From assembly GCA_016295455.1 (NCBI GenBank), contig JAEDLE010000007.1, positions 1-53,469 of the forward strand: a DNA stretch of 53,469 nucleotides, written 5' to 3'. Source of the DNA: Bacteroidales bacterium (GTDB lineage: Bacteria; Bacteroidota; Bacteroidia; Bacteroidales; UBA932). Made by a program: the position numbers and the translations under genes. Of the stretch, positions 1-8,409 are shown piece after piece; position 1 is the stretch's first letter; every line of letters starts with the position of its first letter. The notes below the pieces were generated by a model. The model was not told the origin of the DNA. It saw nothing but the letters and a program-made list of their open reading frames with translations, and did no database searches.

Positions 1-51
1 AGCACGACACTCTTAATGTTGGGGTCCAGGGTTCGAGCCCCTGAGGGAGCA
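1..51 (+). tRNA. tRNA-Lys(CUU), 3' portion only
   Basis: The window opens inside a tRNA. An anticodon stem CGACA/TGTTG (5-9, 17-21) closes a 7-nt loop whose anticodon at 12-14 is CTT, reading AAG (Lys). It is followed by a 5-nt variable loop, a T arm CAGGG-TTCGAGC-CCCTG (27-43) and the 3' acceptor strand AGGGAGC with discriminator A at 51. The 3' CCA is not encoded. The acceptor 5' strand and D arm lie outside the window. The T-loop matches the TTCRANY consensus. Confidence 0.9.
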
Positions 52-64
52 CAAAGATTCCGGA

Positions 65-93
65 GGGTGACCAGATGGTCACCCTTTCTCTTT
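65..93 (+). terminator. Rho-independent terminator after tRNA-Lys
   Basis: A perfect 8-bp stem GGGTGACC (65-72) / GGTCACCC (77-84) with loop AGAT is followed by TTTCTCTTT. It lies 13 nt after the tRNA end. The same stem sequence recurs in the pckA terminator at 21355-21382. Confidence 0.85.
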
Positions 94-141
94 GCAGGGA
101 AACGCCCCGGAAGGCAGGGAACCGGAGATATGATAATACTT

Positions 142-1287
142 ATGAACAAAGGTTTAGTTGCTCTCGCCTCCGGCACCTTCGTGCTCGGTATGTCAGAGTT
201 CGTAATGATGGGAATCCTCCCCGACGTGTCCCAGGCCCTGTCGGTCAGCATCCCCGAGGCCGGCCGCCTCATTTCGATGTACGCCGTAGGTGTCTGTGTG
301 GGGGCGTTCTCCCTGCTTTTCCTGAGGAAACTACCTCCTAAACGCATACTCCTGATACTCAGCTGCGTCATGCTGCTCGGCGCGGTTCTGGCCATGTCCT
401 CCGTGAATTACTGGATGCTCCTGGTCGCACGCTTCATCGAAGGCCTGCCTCACGGCGCCTATTTCGGTTCGGCATCGATAGTCTCTGTAAAGCTTGCGGA
501 AGAGGGCAGGAAAGCCTCGGCCGTCGCAATAATGTGCGCGGGTATGGCACTTGCAAACATAGTGGGCAATCCGCTTGCCTCGCTGCTCAGCGGCAGTTTC
601 TCCTGGCGCGTGCCATTTGTGGTGCTCAGCTGCATATGCCTGCTCGAGCTCCTGATGATATGGCGTTGGGTGCCTCAGGTCGAAGCCCTGCCGGACACCG
701 GCATGAAAGGGCAGTTCCGCTTTCTCAGGAACCTGGACCCCTGGCTCATACTGCTCACCACTATGTTCATAAACTCAGGCATATTCGCCTGGTACAGCTA
801 TATTTCCCCGCTGCTGCAGAATGCGGCAGGTTTCAGTGCGAAGGTTGTTCCGTACCTGATGGTGATTGCCGGTACGGGCATGCTTGTCGGCACCCTTAGC
901 GGAGGACGTTTCGCCGACCGCTTCAGGCCGGGAAGGACTACACTGGCCGTGAGCCTCGTGACCATAGTCCTGCTTGCGGCCGTGTACTTCACGGCTCAGA
1001 TTCCATCTGCCTCCCTGCTGCTGATGTTCCTGCTCTGCGCGGCGCTCTTCGCCGTCAGCGCGCCTGAACAGCTGATGATACTCGAACACGCCGGAGGGGG
1101 AGAAATGCTGGGCGGATGCTGCATCCAGGTGGCATTCAACCTGGGAAATGCCATAGGAGCATTCCTGGGAGGCCTGCCGATCGACGCCGGACTCAGCTAC
1201 AATCACACAGGCCTTGTGGGGGTGCCGCTGGCTGCGCTGGGCTCCGTTGCCATATTCCTTTTCATCAGGAAATACGAGAAGGCCTAG
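142..1287 (+). CDS. MFS transporter, DHA1/AraJ-like exporter
   Basis: A 381-residue protein of the major facilitator superfamily, rich in hydrophobic helices throughout, consistent with 12 membrane segments. A motif-A-like loop between helices 2 and 3 (LRKLPPKR) and its counterpart in the second half (GGRFADRFRPGRT) support the fold. The family (COG2814) exports drugs, sugars or amino acids by proton antiport; the substrate cannot be read from sequence. The ATG at 142 is chosen because the protein then begins MNKGLVALASG, as in related Bacteroidota proteins; an in-frame ATG at 130 is the alternative. The gene follows the tRNA-Lys terminator and ends on a CTAG shared with the converging hisIE stop. 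I found no clear promoter of its own. Confidence 0.85.
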   Translation: MNKGLVALASGTFVLGMSEFVMMGILPDVSQALSVSIPEAGRLISMYAVGVCVGAFSLLFLRKLPPKRILLILSCVMLLGAVLAMSSVNYWMLLVARFIEGLPHGAYFGSASIVSVKLAEEGRKASAVAIMCAGMALANIVGNPLASLLSGSFSWRVPFVVLSCICLLELLMIWRWVPQVEALPDTGMKGQFRFLRNLDPWLILLTTMFINSGIFAWYSYISPLLQNAAGFSAKVVPYLMVIAGTGMLVGTLSGGRFADRFRPGRTTLAVSLVTIVLLAAVYFTAQIPSASLLLMFLLCAALFAVSAPEQLMILEHAGGGEMLGGCCIQVAFNLGNAIGAFLGGLPIDAGLSYNHTGLVGVPLAALGSVAIFLFIRKYEKA

Positions 1288-1883
1288 CGGTGTCGGTACA
1301 TCAGCTCTTTCTCGAGTTCGTTTATGTCCACATCCATCTGCCTGAGCAGCACCAGAAGGTGGTATATCAGGTCTGAGGCTTCGTAGATGAAGCGGTCTCT
1401 CTTGCCGTCAACAGCCTCGATGATGCTTTCCGAGCATTCCTCGCCCACTTTCTTGGCTATGGTCTTGATTCCCTTGATGAAGAGCCTGGTGGTGTAGGAA
1501 TCCTCCGGCATCCGCTCTTTCCTTTCCCTTACCAACTGCTCCAGCGAGCGTATGAAGCCCTCCTCCTCGGGAGTGTCGAAGCAGGCGGTGGTGCCCCTGT
1601 GGCAGACCGGTCCGACAGGTTTGGCCTTTATGAGCAGGGTGTCGGCATCGCAGTCCAGGTACATGTCCTTGACATACAGGAAGTTGCCGCTGGTCTCTCC
1701 CTTGGTCCACAGGCAGTTCCTGCTCCTTGACCAGAAGGTGACCCTGCCTTCGCTGACCGTACGGTTGAAAGCTTCCTCATTCATGTATCCGAGCATCAGC
1801 ACTTTCAGCGTGCACCAGTCCTGTACTATCACCGGCATCAGCCCGTCTCCCGTTCTCGAGAGGTCGAAATCCTTGAATTCCAT
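1284..1883 (-). CDS. hisIE: bifunctional phosphoribosyl-AMP cyclohydrolase / phosphoribosyl-ATP pyrophosphatase
   Basis: 199 residues with a HisI domain first (about 1-105) and a HisE domain after (about 110-199). The HisI part carries the metal-binding DCDAD and CHRGTTACF segments; the HisE part has the helical KKVGEE and YEASDLIYH segments of the pyrophosphatase. The pair performs steps 2 and 3 of histidine synthesis (PR-ATP to PR-AMP to ProFAR) in the cytoplasm. It is the last gene of the operon. The ATG at 1883, 11 nt after the hisF stop, gives the typical start MEFKDFDLSRTG; an ATG at 1913 would overlap hisF. Its stop codon lies in the CTAG shared with the MFS gene, so no terminator fits between them. 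Confidence 0.96.
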   Translation of the reverse strand: MEFKDFDLSRTGDGLMPVIVQDWCTLKVLMLGYMNEEAFNRTVSEGRVTFWSRSRNCLWTKGETSGNFLYVKDMYLDCDADTLLIKAKPVGPVCHRGTTACFDTPEEEGFIRSLEQLVRERKERMPEDSYTTRLFIKGIKTIAKKVGEECSESIIEAVDGKRDRFIYEASDLIYHLLVLLRQMDVDINELEKELMYRHR

Positions 1884-1894
1884 ATGATTGTTTT

Positions 1895-2653
1895 CTAAAC
1901 AAGTCTTACACATATGCCCTGGTCCGCGAGTTCGCGCTTGAGCTCAGGGATCGATATCTCCCCGTAATGGAATATGCTGGCGGCGAGTGCCGCATCGGCC
2001 TTGCCCCTGGTCAGCACGTCGGCGATGTCCTGGCTGCTTCCGGCACCGCCTGAGGCGATGACAGGTATCGACAGCTCCGAGCAGAGCCTTGCATATACCT
2101 CGCAGGGATATCCGTTCCGGGTTCCGTCGTGGTCCATCGAGGTGAAGAGTATTTCGCCGGCGCCCCTGTCCTCGGCTTCTTTGGCCCAGCTGAACAACTC
2201 TCTGTCGGTCAGTCTTTTGCCTCCGTGTGTGGTGGCCATCCATCTGCCGTCCACCTGCTTTGCGTCAATTGCGACTACCACGAACTGGTTTCCGTATTTC
2301 CCTGCTATCCTGCCTATGAGTTCCGGGTCGGCGATGGCTGCGCTGTTGATGGAAATCTTGTCCGCTCCCGCATCCAGCAACCTTGCAGCATCCTCCAGCG
2401 AGGATATGCCTCCGCCCACGGTGAAGGGGATGTTGATCCTGGCGGCTATCCTGCCCACCAGTTCCACGAAGGTCCTGCGTCCTTCCTGAGTTGCGCTGAT
2501 GTCCAGATAGACTAGTTCGTCCGCACCCTGTGCGCTGTAGGCGGCACCCATCTCAACCGCGTCTCCTACCTCCCTCAGGCCCTCGAAATTGATGCCTTTC
2601 ACTACCTGGCCGTCCTTGACGTCGAGGCAGGGGATTATGCGTTTTGCAACCAT
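1895..2653 (-). CDS. hisF: imidazole glycerol phosphate synthase subunit HisF
   Basis: A 252-residue (beta/alpha)8 barrel of standard length. It carries the catalytic Asp11 in the N-terminal IIPCLDVKDGQVVKG segment, a second catalytic Asp in AIDAK near residue 130, and the phosphate-binding GGGI and ASGGAG loops. With HisH it converts PRFAR and ammonia to imidazole glycerol phosphate and AICAR. Its start overlaps the end of hisA by 19 nt, which suggests translational coupling in the operon. Confidence 0.98.
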   Translation of the reverse strand: MVAKRIIPCLDVKDGQVVKGINFEGLREVGDAVEMGAAYSAQGADELVYLDISATQEGRRTFVELVGRIAARINIPFTVGGGISSLEDAARLLDAGADKISINSAAIADPELIGRIAGKYGNQFVVVAIDAKQVDGRWMATTHGGKRLTDRELFSWAKEAEDRGAGEILFTSMDHDGTRNGYPCEVYARLCSELSIPVIASGGAGSSQDIADVLTRGKADAALAASIFHYGEISIPELKRELADQGICVRLV

Positions 2654-3360
2654 GATGATATGTCTTTCAATGTGATACGATTCTCGTATATGGCCTTCCC
2701 GACTATGGCTCTGGGTACGCCCATCTCATTCAGCTTTTCTATGTCGGCCATTGAGGATATGCCTCCGCTGGCGGTGAATCCGATGCCCGGATAAGTGTCA
2801 CCAAGTTCCCTGTAGAGCCCGAAGGAAGGGCCTTCCAGCATTCCGTCCCGGCTGATGTCGGTGCATATGCATTCCCGGAGACCGAGTGGGATGAACCGTT
2901 CCAGCAGAAGGGCAAGGGGGGTGGATGCTTCTTCCTGCCAGCCTTTCACCGCGACTTTTCCGTCCCGCAGGTCAGCTCCCAGGATCAGTTTCTCTCCCCA
3001 TCTGTCCAGCCACTGGCTGAATAGCTCCGGACGAAGTGCTGCCACGCTGCCTATGATGGCCTTGTCCGCTCCTGCGGAGAACACGGACGAGAGGTTCTCT
3101 TCCGAGGCTATGCCTCCGCCCCATTCCAGTTCCACGTCCACGCTGTCTGCAATCCTCTCAAGGGTGCGTAGGTTGACCGGTGCGGAAATCTTCGCCCCGT
3201 CCAGGTCTACCAGATGTATGCGTCTCACCCCGCAGTCCGCGTAACGTTTCGCCATATCCACAGGGGAGGCGTCATATACCTTCTTCTGTCCGTAGTCGCC
3301 CTTGGTCAGGCGTACGCAACGACCGTCGATGAGGTCTATTGCCGGCAATATGTCTGTCAT
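2635..3360 (-). CDS. hisA: ProFAR isomerase HisA
   Basis: A 241-residue (beta/alpha)8 isomerase that turns ProFAR into PRFAR. The start at 3360 is set by the family N-terminus MTDILPAIDLIDGRCVRLT, which contains the catalytic Asp, and by the 4-nt ATGA overlap with hisH. The reading frame stays open upstream to 3720, but that extension lies antisense-frame within hisH and is not coding. The second-half catalytic Asp is in CTDISRDG, followed by the phosphate-binding TASGGI loop. The gene overlaps hisF by 19 nt at its 3' end. Confidence 0.97.
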   Translation of the reverse strand: MTDILPAIDLIDGRCVRLTKGDYGQKKVYDASPVDMAKRYADCGVRRIHLVDLDGAKISAPVNLRTLERIADSVDVELEWGGGIASEENLSSVFSAGADKAIIGSVAALRPELFSQWLDRWGEKLILGADLRDGKVAVKGWQEEASTPLALLLERFIPLGLRECICTDISRDGMLEGPSFGLYRELGDTYPGIGFTASGGISSMADIEKLNEMGVPRAIVGKAIYENRITLKDISSWLQNA

Positions 3361-3944
3361 AGGCTGAGGAAATTTCTGAGTATGGTTTCGCCGCAGCCGC
3401 CGCTTTTTTCCGGGTGGAACTGCGTGCCGTAGAAGTTCTCGTATTTGAGGGCCGCGCTGAAGAGCTTGTCCCCGTGGCGGCAGGTCGCGACTGTGTCGGT
3501 GCAGAGCTCCGGGTAGTAGGAGTGCACGAAATAGACGCTGCTGCCTTTCGGAAGGCTCTTGAGCAGCTTGCTCTCGGTGTTCCCTATGCTGTTCCAGCCC
3601 ATATGGGGCACCTTCGCGTCCTTCATAGCCCCGAAACGCCTCACGTGAGTGTCGAATATGCCGAGGCATTCGGCACCGTCCTCTTCGGAGTCCAGACACA
3701 TTATCTGCATCCCCACGCAAATGCCCAGGACGGGCTTGCGCAGGCTGCGTATGAGTCCGCAGAGACCTTTCTCCCTGAGCGATTCCATAGCGCGGGCGGC
3801 GTTCCCGACCCCCGGAAGTATCACCCTGTCAGCCTTCAAGATGACCTGAGGGTCCGCGGTGAGGCTGTATTCCGCTCCCAGTCTGTCCAGGGCGTTGCAT
3901 ACCGAACGTATGTTGCCCGCATCGTAGTCTATGATAGCTGTCAT
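3357..3944 (-). CDS. hisH: imidazole glycerol phosphate synthase glutamine amidotransferase subunit HisH
   Basis: A 195-residue class I glutamine amidotransferase. The catalytic triad is visible: nucleophile Cys76 in GICVGMQ and the pair His177/Glu179 in FHPEKSG. It supplies ammonia from glutamine to HisF. It overlaps both neighbours (hisB upstream, hisA downstream) by 4 nt, the usual sign of coupled translation. Confidence 0.98.
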   Translation of the reverse strand: MTAIIDYDAGNIRSVCNALDRLGAEYSLTADPQVILKADRVILPGVGNAARAMESLREKGLCGLIRSLRKPVLGICVGMQIMCLDSEEDGAECLGIFDTHVRRFGAMKDAKVPHMGWNSIGNTESKLLKSLPKGSSVYFVHSYYPELCTDTVATCRHGDKLFSAALKYENFYGTQFHPEKSGGCGETILRNFLSL

Positions 3945-4999
3945 AACAATCCCTTGCTTGATGGAAGTTCACCCTTGAAGACATCTCTCCTGACCGCCTG
4001 CCTGAGTGTCCTGGCGAAGGCCTTGAACACCGCCTCCGCAATATGATGGTTGTTTTCTCCTTCTGCCTTCACGTAGAGGTTGGCCTTCATCGCGTCGCTC
4101 ATCGACTTGAAGAAGTGGCGGAACATCTCCGTCGGCACGTCCCCGACATATTCACGGGTGAAATGCACGTCCCAGACCAGTTCGCTGCGGCCTCCCAGGT
4201 CCAGCAGCACCATTGCGCGGCTCTCGTCCATAGGCAGCGCGAAGCCATAGCGGTCTATGCCTCTCTTGTCCCCGAGTGCCGTCCTCAAAGCCTCGCCCAG
4301 GGCTATGCCCACGTCTTCGACGGTATGGTGCTCATCCACCTCAAGGTCTCCCTTGCACCTGACCTGAAGGGATATGCCTCCGTGATGCGGCAGCTGGTCC
4401 AGCATATGGTCGAAGAATTTGAGTCCCGTGTCCGAAAATGACTCCAGGCCTCCGTCCAGGTCCACGCATATGCTTATGTCCGTTTCCGCTGTCTTTCTGG
4501 AGACCGTGCATCTGCGCTCGCTGGCCCTGACTCTGGCCGCAATCTCCGCCCAGCTGAGTTCTCCCAGTTTCAGGCCTGTCGCCCCGAGGTTGCGGGCAAG
4601 TTCCATATCGCTCTCCCTGTCTCCGATCACGAAACTGGCGGCGAGGTCATAGCTGCCGTCCATATATGCCGTGAGCAGTCCGGTACGGGGCTTCCTGGTA
4701 GGGGCGTTGTCCTGGGGAAAACTCCTGTCTATCAGGATTTCATCGAACACCACGCCCTCTCCTTCGAGGGTCTTGAGCATCTTGTTGTGGGCAGGATGGA
4801 AATCTTCTTCCGGGAATGATGGCGTCCCGAGCCCGTCCTGGTTGCTGACCATCACCAGAACGAAATCCAGCTTGGCCAGGCTGCTGAGAGCTCCGATTGC
4901 TCCCGGCACGAATTCGAGCTTTTCCAGCGAGTCAATCTGCTCGTCATCCGGCTCCCTGATTATGGTGCCGTCGCGGTCAATGAACAATGCCTTCTTCAT
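3941..4999 (-). CDS. hisB: bifunctional histidinol-phosphatase / imidazoleglycerol-phosphate dehydratase
   Basis: A 352-residue fusion. Residues 1 to about 165 form a HAD-type histidinol-phosphatase starting with the nucleophile motif DRDGT, with KP and GDRESD later. Residues from about 168 form the dehydratase with the His-rich metal motifs FFDHML, DEHHTVED and NNHHIAEA. It catalyses steps 6 and 8 of the pathway. The segment where the E. coli phosphatase has zinc-binding cysteines reads RSFPQDNAPTRKP, without cysteines, as I recall also for other Bacteroidota HisB. It overlaps hisC and hisH by 4 nt each. Confidence 0.97.
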   Translation of the reverse strand: MKKALFIDRDGTIIREPDDEQIDSLEKLEFVPGAIGALSSLAKLDFVLVMVSNQDGLGTPSFPEEDFHPAHNKMLKTLEGEGVVFDEILIDRSFPQDNAPTRKPRTGLLTAYMDGSYDLAASFVIGDRESDMELARNLGATGLKLGELSWAEIAARVRASERRCTVSRKTAETDISICVDLDGGLESFSDTGLKFFDHMLDQLPHHGGISLQVRCKGDLEVDEHHTVEDVGIALGEALRTALGDKRGIDRYGFALPMDESRAMVLLDLGGRSELVWDVHFTREYVGDVPTEMFRHFFKSMSDAMKANLYVKAEGENNHHIAEAVFKAFARTLRQAVRRDVFKGELPSSKGLL

Positions 5000-6048
5000 C
5001 CTTTCCTTTGTTTTGAATATTTTTCCAGGGCTGCGATGAGGGCGTCATTCTCTTCCGGCCTTCCGACCGTCATCCTGAGACAGCCCGCGCAGCTCCTCAC
5101 CCTGTTCCTGTTCCTTACTATTATGCCTTCGCCTATGAGGAACTCATACAGTCTGTCAGCATCTTCCACCTTGACCAGCAGGAAGTTGGCATCGCTCGGC
5201 CAGACTTTCATCACGAAATCCATCGCGGATATGACGCCTGCGAGCCTGCCTCTCTCCTCGACTATGACCTTCACCTGCCCGTCCACAGGCTGCTCCAGGG
5301 CTTTCAGTACGGCTTCCTGGCTGGCCTTGGAGATGTTGTACGGGTATTTCACCATGCCCATCAGTTTCACCACGCTGCTGTCTGCGAAGGCGATTCCCAG
5401 TCTCAGGGCGGCGAGACCCCAGGCCTTGGAAAGGGTCTGCAGCACCACCAGGTTGGCATATTCCTTTACAAGCGAGCGTAGGCTGCCCTGCGAGCTGAAG
5501 TCGGCGTAGGCCTCGTCGATCACGACCATGCAGCCGGATTCGCGGATTATCCTGAGCATGGCGCTCCTGTCGAGGGCGTTGCCGGAAGGGTTGTTGGGGC
5601 TGCAGAGGAAAACCAGGCGGGTCTGGGAGTCGCAGGCGGCGAGCACGCTGTCCGCATCGAGGCTGAAGTCCTCACGCAGAGGCACTTCGCGCAGCTGGAC
5701 GTCGTTGATTGCAGCCGACACTCCGTACATTCCGTAGCTCGGGGATATGGCGACGATGTTGGCCTTGCCCGGGGTGCAGAATATCCTCATCAGCAGGTCT
5801 ATGGCTTCGTCGCTGCCGTTTGCGGTGAAGATGTTCTCCACCGGCATGCCCTTGATTTCGGAGAGCCGTTCCCTGATTTTCGTCTGTCGCGGATCAGGGT
5901 AGCGGTTGTATCCGTTCTCATATGGGTTCTCGTTTGCGTCAAGAAAGACGCCGAGGCTGCCCTGATATTCGTCCCGGGCGGTCGAATATGGGCTGAGCTC
6001 TCTGATGTTGGCCCTGACGAGCCTGGTGATGTCCGTTTTCATATCCAT
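4996..6048 (-). CDS. hisC: histidinol-phosphate aminotransferase
   Basis: A 350-residue fold-type I PLP enzyme that makes histidinol phosphate from imidazole acetol phosphate and glutamate. The PLP lysine is Lys208 in TLSKAWGLAALRLG; the NPNNP-like loop (SPNNPSG) and the DEAYADF aspartate that contacts the cofactor are present. Two in-frame ATGs (6048 and 6042) are possible starts. The hisD stop lies 15 nt upstream, the widest gap inside the operon apart from small changes. Confidence 0.97.
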   Translation of the reverse strand: MDMKTDITRLVRANIRELSPYSTARDEYQGSLGVFLDANENPYENGYNRYPDPRQTKIRERLSEIKGMPVENIFTANGSDEAIDLLMRIFCTPGKANIVAISPSYGMYGVSAAINDVQLREVPLREDFSLDADSVLAACDSQTRLVFLCSPNNPSGNALDRSAMLRIIRESGCMVVIDEAYADFSSQGSLRSLVKEYANLVVLQTLSKAWGLAALRLGIAFADSSVVKLMGMVKYPYNISKASQEAVLKALEQPVDGQVKVIVEERGRLAGVISAMDFVMKVWPSDANFLLVKVEDADRLYEFLIGEGIIVRNRNRVRSCAGCLRMTVGRPEENDALIAALEKYSKQRKG

Positions 6049-6063
6049 TGTGTTCTGTCCGTT

Positions 6064-7347
6064 TCAGTCTTTCATTCCCAGTCTTATCCTGACCGCGTCG
6101 GCATGTGCCCGCAGCCCTTCCGCATCGGCCATGCTTATGATGGTGGGCGCAAGTCCCTCGAGGCCCTCGCGACTGATTTCCTGTATGGTCATCTTCCTGG
6201 TGAAACTGTCCATGTTTACGCCGCTGTAGGAGCGCGCCCAACCGCAGGTGGGGAGGGTGTGGTTGGTTCCGGAGGCGTAGTCACCAGCGCTTTCCGGGGT
6301 GTATCTTCCTATGAATACGCTGCCGGCAGCAGTTATGCAGGAGCATATGGCCCAAGGATTTGCGGTGTTGATTATCAGGTGTTCAGGGGCGTAGCACTCC
6401 GCGAATTCCACCATGTCCCCGGTCTCGTCGAAGACGATGCAGCGGCTTTTCTCCAGGGCTTCGGTCGCGAGTTCCGACCTGTCGGTGGCCCCTGCCTGCC
6501 TTTTCAGCTCGTTCCCGACCTTTACCGCCAGGTCGGGGTCGTTGCACACCAGCATCACCTGGCTATCCCTGCCGTGTTCCGCCTGGGAGAGCAGGTCCGC
6601 CGCCACGAAACGCGGGTCGGCGTCAGCGTCGGCTATGACCATCACCTCGGAAGGTCCTGCAGGCATGTCTATGGCGACGCTGTCCCTTGAAAGGAGCTGC
6701 TTCGCGCAGGTTACGTACTGGTTGCCCGGACCGAAGATCTTGTCCACCTTCGGGATGGTCTCGGTGCCGTAGGCCATGGCGGCAATCGCCTGGGCGCCTC
6801 CGGTGGCATATACCTTCCCGATTCCGCACCAATGCGCGGCGTAGAGCACTTCAGGGGAAACTTTCCCGTTCTTTCCGGCCGGGGTGCAGAGCACCACTTC
6901 GCGGCAGCCGGCCAGTCCAGCCGGGATGGCAAGCATCAGAACGGTGGAGAAGAGGGGAGCGGTGCCTCCGGGGATGTAGAGCCCGACCTTTCCTATGGGT
7001 ACGGGTTTCTGGATGCATCTCACTCCAGGACAGGTCTCGACCTCGATGGCCCCGGACTTCTGCGCCAGGTGGAAGGCCTTTATGTTGGCCGCCGCGACGG
7101 CTATGGCTTCCTTGACCTGGGGGCTCACGGCGGCTTCCGCCTCGGCGAAATCTTCAGCGCCCAATGCCAGCTTTTCAATTTTTCTTCCGTCTATCTCCTC
7201 GGAAAGTTTCTGCAGCTGGGCATCGCCTCCAGTCCTTACCCTTTCAATGATTGCCTTCACCCTTTCCTCCACCAGGGGGTTGCGGGAGGATGGCCTGCGG
7301 CAGAGTTCCGCCCAGAGGGATCTTTCTGGTCTGATGTACGTTTCCAT
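6064..7347 (-). CDS. hisD: histidinol dehydrogenase
   Basis: 427 residues, the usual length for this zinc and NAD-dependent enzyme that oxidises histidinol twice to histidine. The family's GPGNQYVTCAK segment, the AEHGRDSQ segment with a zinc ligand and the catalytic YAPEHL pair (Glu, His) are all present. It is the second structural gene of the operon, only 4 nt after hisG. Confidence 0.98.
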   Translation of the reverse strand: METYIRPERSLWAELCRRPSSRNPLVEERVKAIIERVRTGGDAQLQKLSEEIDGRKIEKLALGAEDFAEAEAAVSPQVKEAIAVAAANIKAFHLAQKSGAIEVETCPGVRCIQKPVPIGKVGLYIPGGTAPLFSTVLMLAIPAGLAGCREVVLCTPAGKNGKVSPEVLYAAHWCGIGKVYATGGAQAIAAMAYGTETIPKVDKIFGPGNQYVTCAKQLLSRDSVAIDMPAGPSEVMVIADADADPRFVAADLLSQAEHGRDSQVMLVCNDPDLAVKVGNELKRQAGATDRSELATEALEKSRCIVFDETGDMVEFAECYAPEHLIINTANPWAICSCITAAGSVFIGRYTPESAGDYASGTNHTLPTCGWARSYSGVNMDSFTRKMTIQEISREGLEGLAPTIISMADAEGLRAHADAVRIRLGMKD

Positions 7348-7351
7348 ATTC

Positions 7352-8203
7352 TTAAGGAATGATCTTGTCTATGTTCAGCACGAGTATGCCTTCGGCTCCT
7401 ATGGCCTTGAGCTGCAGGATTTTGTCCCATATTCCGTCCTCTTCGACCACGGAGTGCATCGCGCACCATCCTTCAGCCGCGAGGGGCATGACGGTAGGGC
7501 TGCGCATGGCCGGGAGTATCTTTGTGGCGGCCTCGACCGATTCTTTCGGGAGGTTCATCAGTATGTATTTCTTGTCCCTGCTGTAGATGGCCGAATCGAT
7601 GCGGAAGAGCATGGTCTGGAGCATCTGCTCGTCTTCGGCGGAGAGATTGGGGTAGGCGATGAGCACGGCTTCGGAGAAGAAGACCTTCTCGACTTCCTTC
7701 AGGCCGTTGGAGACCAGGGTGCCGCCGGATGAAACTATGTCGAATATGGCGTCGGAGATGCCTGCCGCCGGTGCCACCTCGACCGAACCTGTGATTATCT
7801 CTATTTCTGCCTTTATGCCCTGGCTGTCAAGGTATTGCTTGAGTATGCGCGGGTAGGAGGTCGCTATCCTCTTGCCGTTGAACCACTGCGGTCCTTCATA
7901 TGGGCTGTCCTTCGGGATGGCGAGGGATATCCTGCAGCCTCCGAATCCGAGTTTCTTCACAACCCTCACGTCAAGGCCTTTCTCAGCGACTTCGTTCTCG
8001 CCAACTATGCCCAGGGAAGCTGTCCCGCAGGACACCACCTGAGGTATGTCGTCATCCCTGAGGTAGAGCACCTCCATGGGGAAGTTGGGCACTTTCGAGA
8101 GGAATTTCCTCTTTGAATCGTCGATTCCGATTCCGATTTCCTGAAGCAGGGCTGTGCTTTCCTCGTTCAGCCTGCCTTTCGACTGGATTGCAATTCTGAT
8201 CAT
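7352..8203 (-). CDS. hisG: ATP phosphoribosyltransferase, long form HisG
   Basis: 283 residues, which fits the long HisG form: a two-lobe catalytic part (about 1-210) followed by a C-terminal ACT-like regulatory domain (about 211-283, from EDEQMLQTML onwards) that in this family mediates histidine feedback inhibition. No HisZ partner is therefore needed and none is seen. It catalyses the first, committed step (ATP plus PRPP). It is the first structural gene, starting 76 nt after the attenuator's T-run, so its expression depends on read-through of that terminator. Confidence 0.97.
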   Translation of the reverse strand: MIRIAIQSKGRLNEESTALLQEIGIGIDDSKRKFLSKVPNFPMEVLYLRDDDIPQVVSCGTASLGIVGENEVAEKGLDVRVVKKLGFGGCRISLAIPKDSPYEGPQWFNGKRIATSYPRILKQYLDSQGIKAEIEIITGSVEVAPAAGISDAIFDIVSSGGTLVSNGLKEVEKVFFSEAVLIAYPNLSAEDEQMLQTMLFRIDSAIYSRDKKYILMNLPKESVEAATKILPAMRSPTVMPLAAEGWCAMHSVVEEDGIWDKILQLKAIGAEGILVLNIDKIIP

Positions 8204-8278
8204 TATGTCGAGTCCGTTTTGTTGTCCCGCCTTTCGCTCCGGTCATTTTTTTCAGGAGGAATGCCCGGGGGAAGAGGC

Positions 8279-8312
8279 AAAAAAAGGCTTACCGACGTCT
8301 CCGTGGTAAGCC
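8279..8312 (-). terminator. his attenuator: intrinsic terminator hairpin (3:4)
   Basis: On the minus strand an 8-bp perfect stem GGCTTACC (8312-8305) / GGTAAGCC (8293-8286) with an 11-nt loop is followed at once by seven T residues (8285-8279). It lies between the leader peptide and hisG. Its 5' arm can instead pair with 8351-8343 (see the antiterminator entry), so the two structures exclude each other. Confidence 0.9.
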
Positions 8313-8386
8313 CCAGTATTCATATGTCCATATGCACACGTCAACCTACCATATCCTTGAGATGTGGTGAAGATGATGGACGTGTG
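8304..8386 (-). promoter_or_regulatory. his attenuator: alternative pairings (1:2 and antiterminator 2:3)
   Basis: Two further pairings are visible on the minus strand. Pairing 1:2 is CACACGTC (8386-8379, inside the His codons of the leader) with GACGTGTG (8342-8335), 8 bp perfect. Pairing 2:3 is TGGTAGGTT (8351-8343, spanning the leader stop codon) with GGCTTACCA (8312-8304), nine pairs including three G-U. A ribosome stalled at the His codons (8384-8364) would cover segment 1 and leave segment 2 free to sequester terminator arm 3. A ribosome reaching the stop codon would cover segment 2 and allow termination. This is the classical logic of ribosome-mediated attenuation; the mechanism here is inferred from structure. 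Confidence 0.85.
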
Positions 8387-8402
8387 AAAGGTTTGTTCTC
8401 AT
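8346..8402 (-). CDS. hisL: histidine leader peptide (18 aa)
   Basis: A small reading frame starting with ATG at 8402 encodes MRTNLSHVHHLHHISRIW and stops with TAG at 8346. Five of the seven codons 7-13 are His (8384-8364), which is far beyond chance for 18 codons. It sits between the his promoter and the terminator, exactly where a ribosome would report on charged tRNA-His. The predicted transcription start is only a few nucleotides upstream of the ATG, so the leader peptide may be translated from a nearly leaderless transcript. It is too short for standard gene callers. Confidence 0.9.
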   Translation of the reverse strand: MRTNLSHVHHLHHISRIW

Positions 8403-8409
8403 AATGTGA

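Noticed and set aside
3361..3720. Extension of the hisA frame upstream to 3720
   Set aside because: It lies inside hisH in another frame; the family N-terminus begins at 3360 and the 4-nt overlap fits operon structure.
8204..8300. Hypothetical 64-codon minus frame (8246-8052) overlapping hisG
   Set aside because: It is out of frame with hisG, has no family features and is better explained as part of the attenuator leader.
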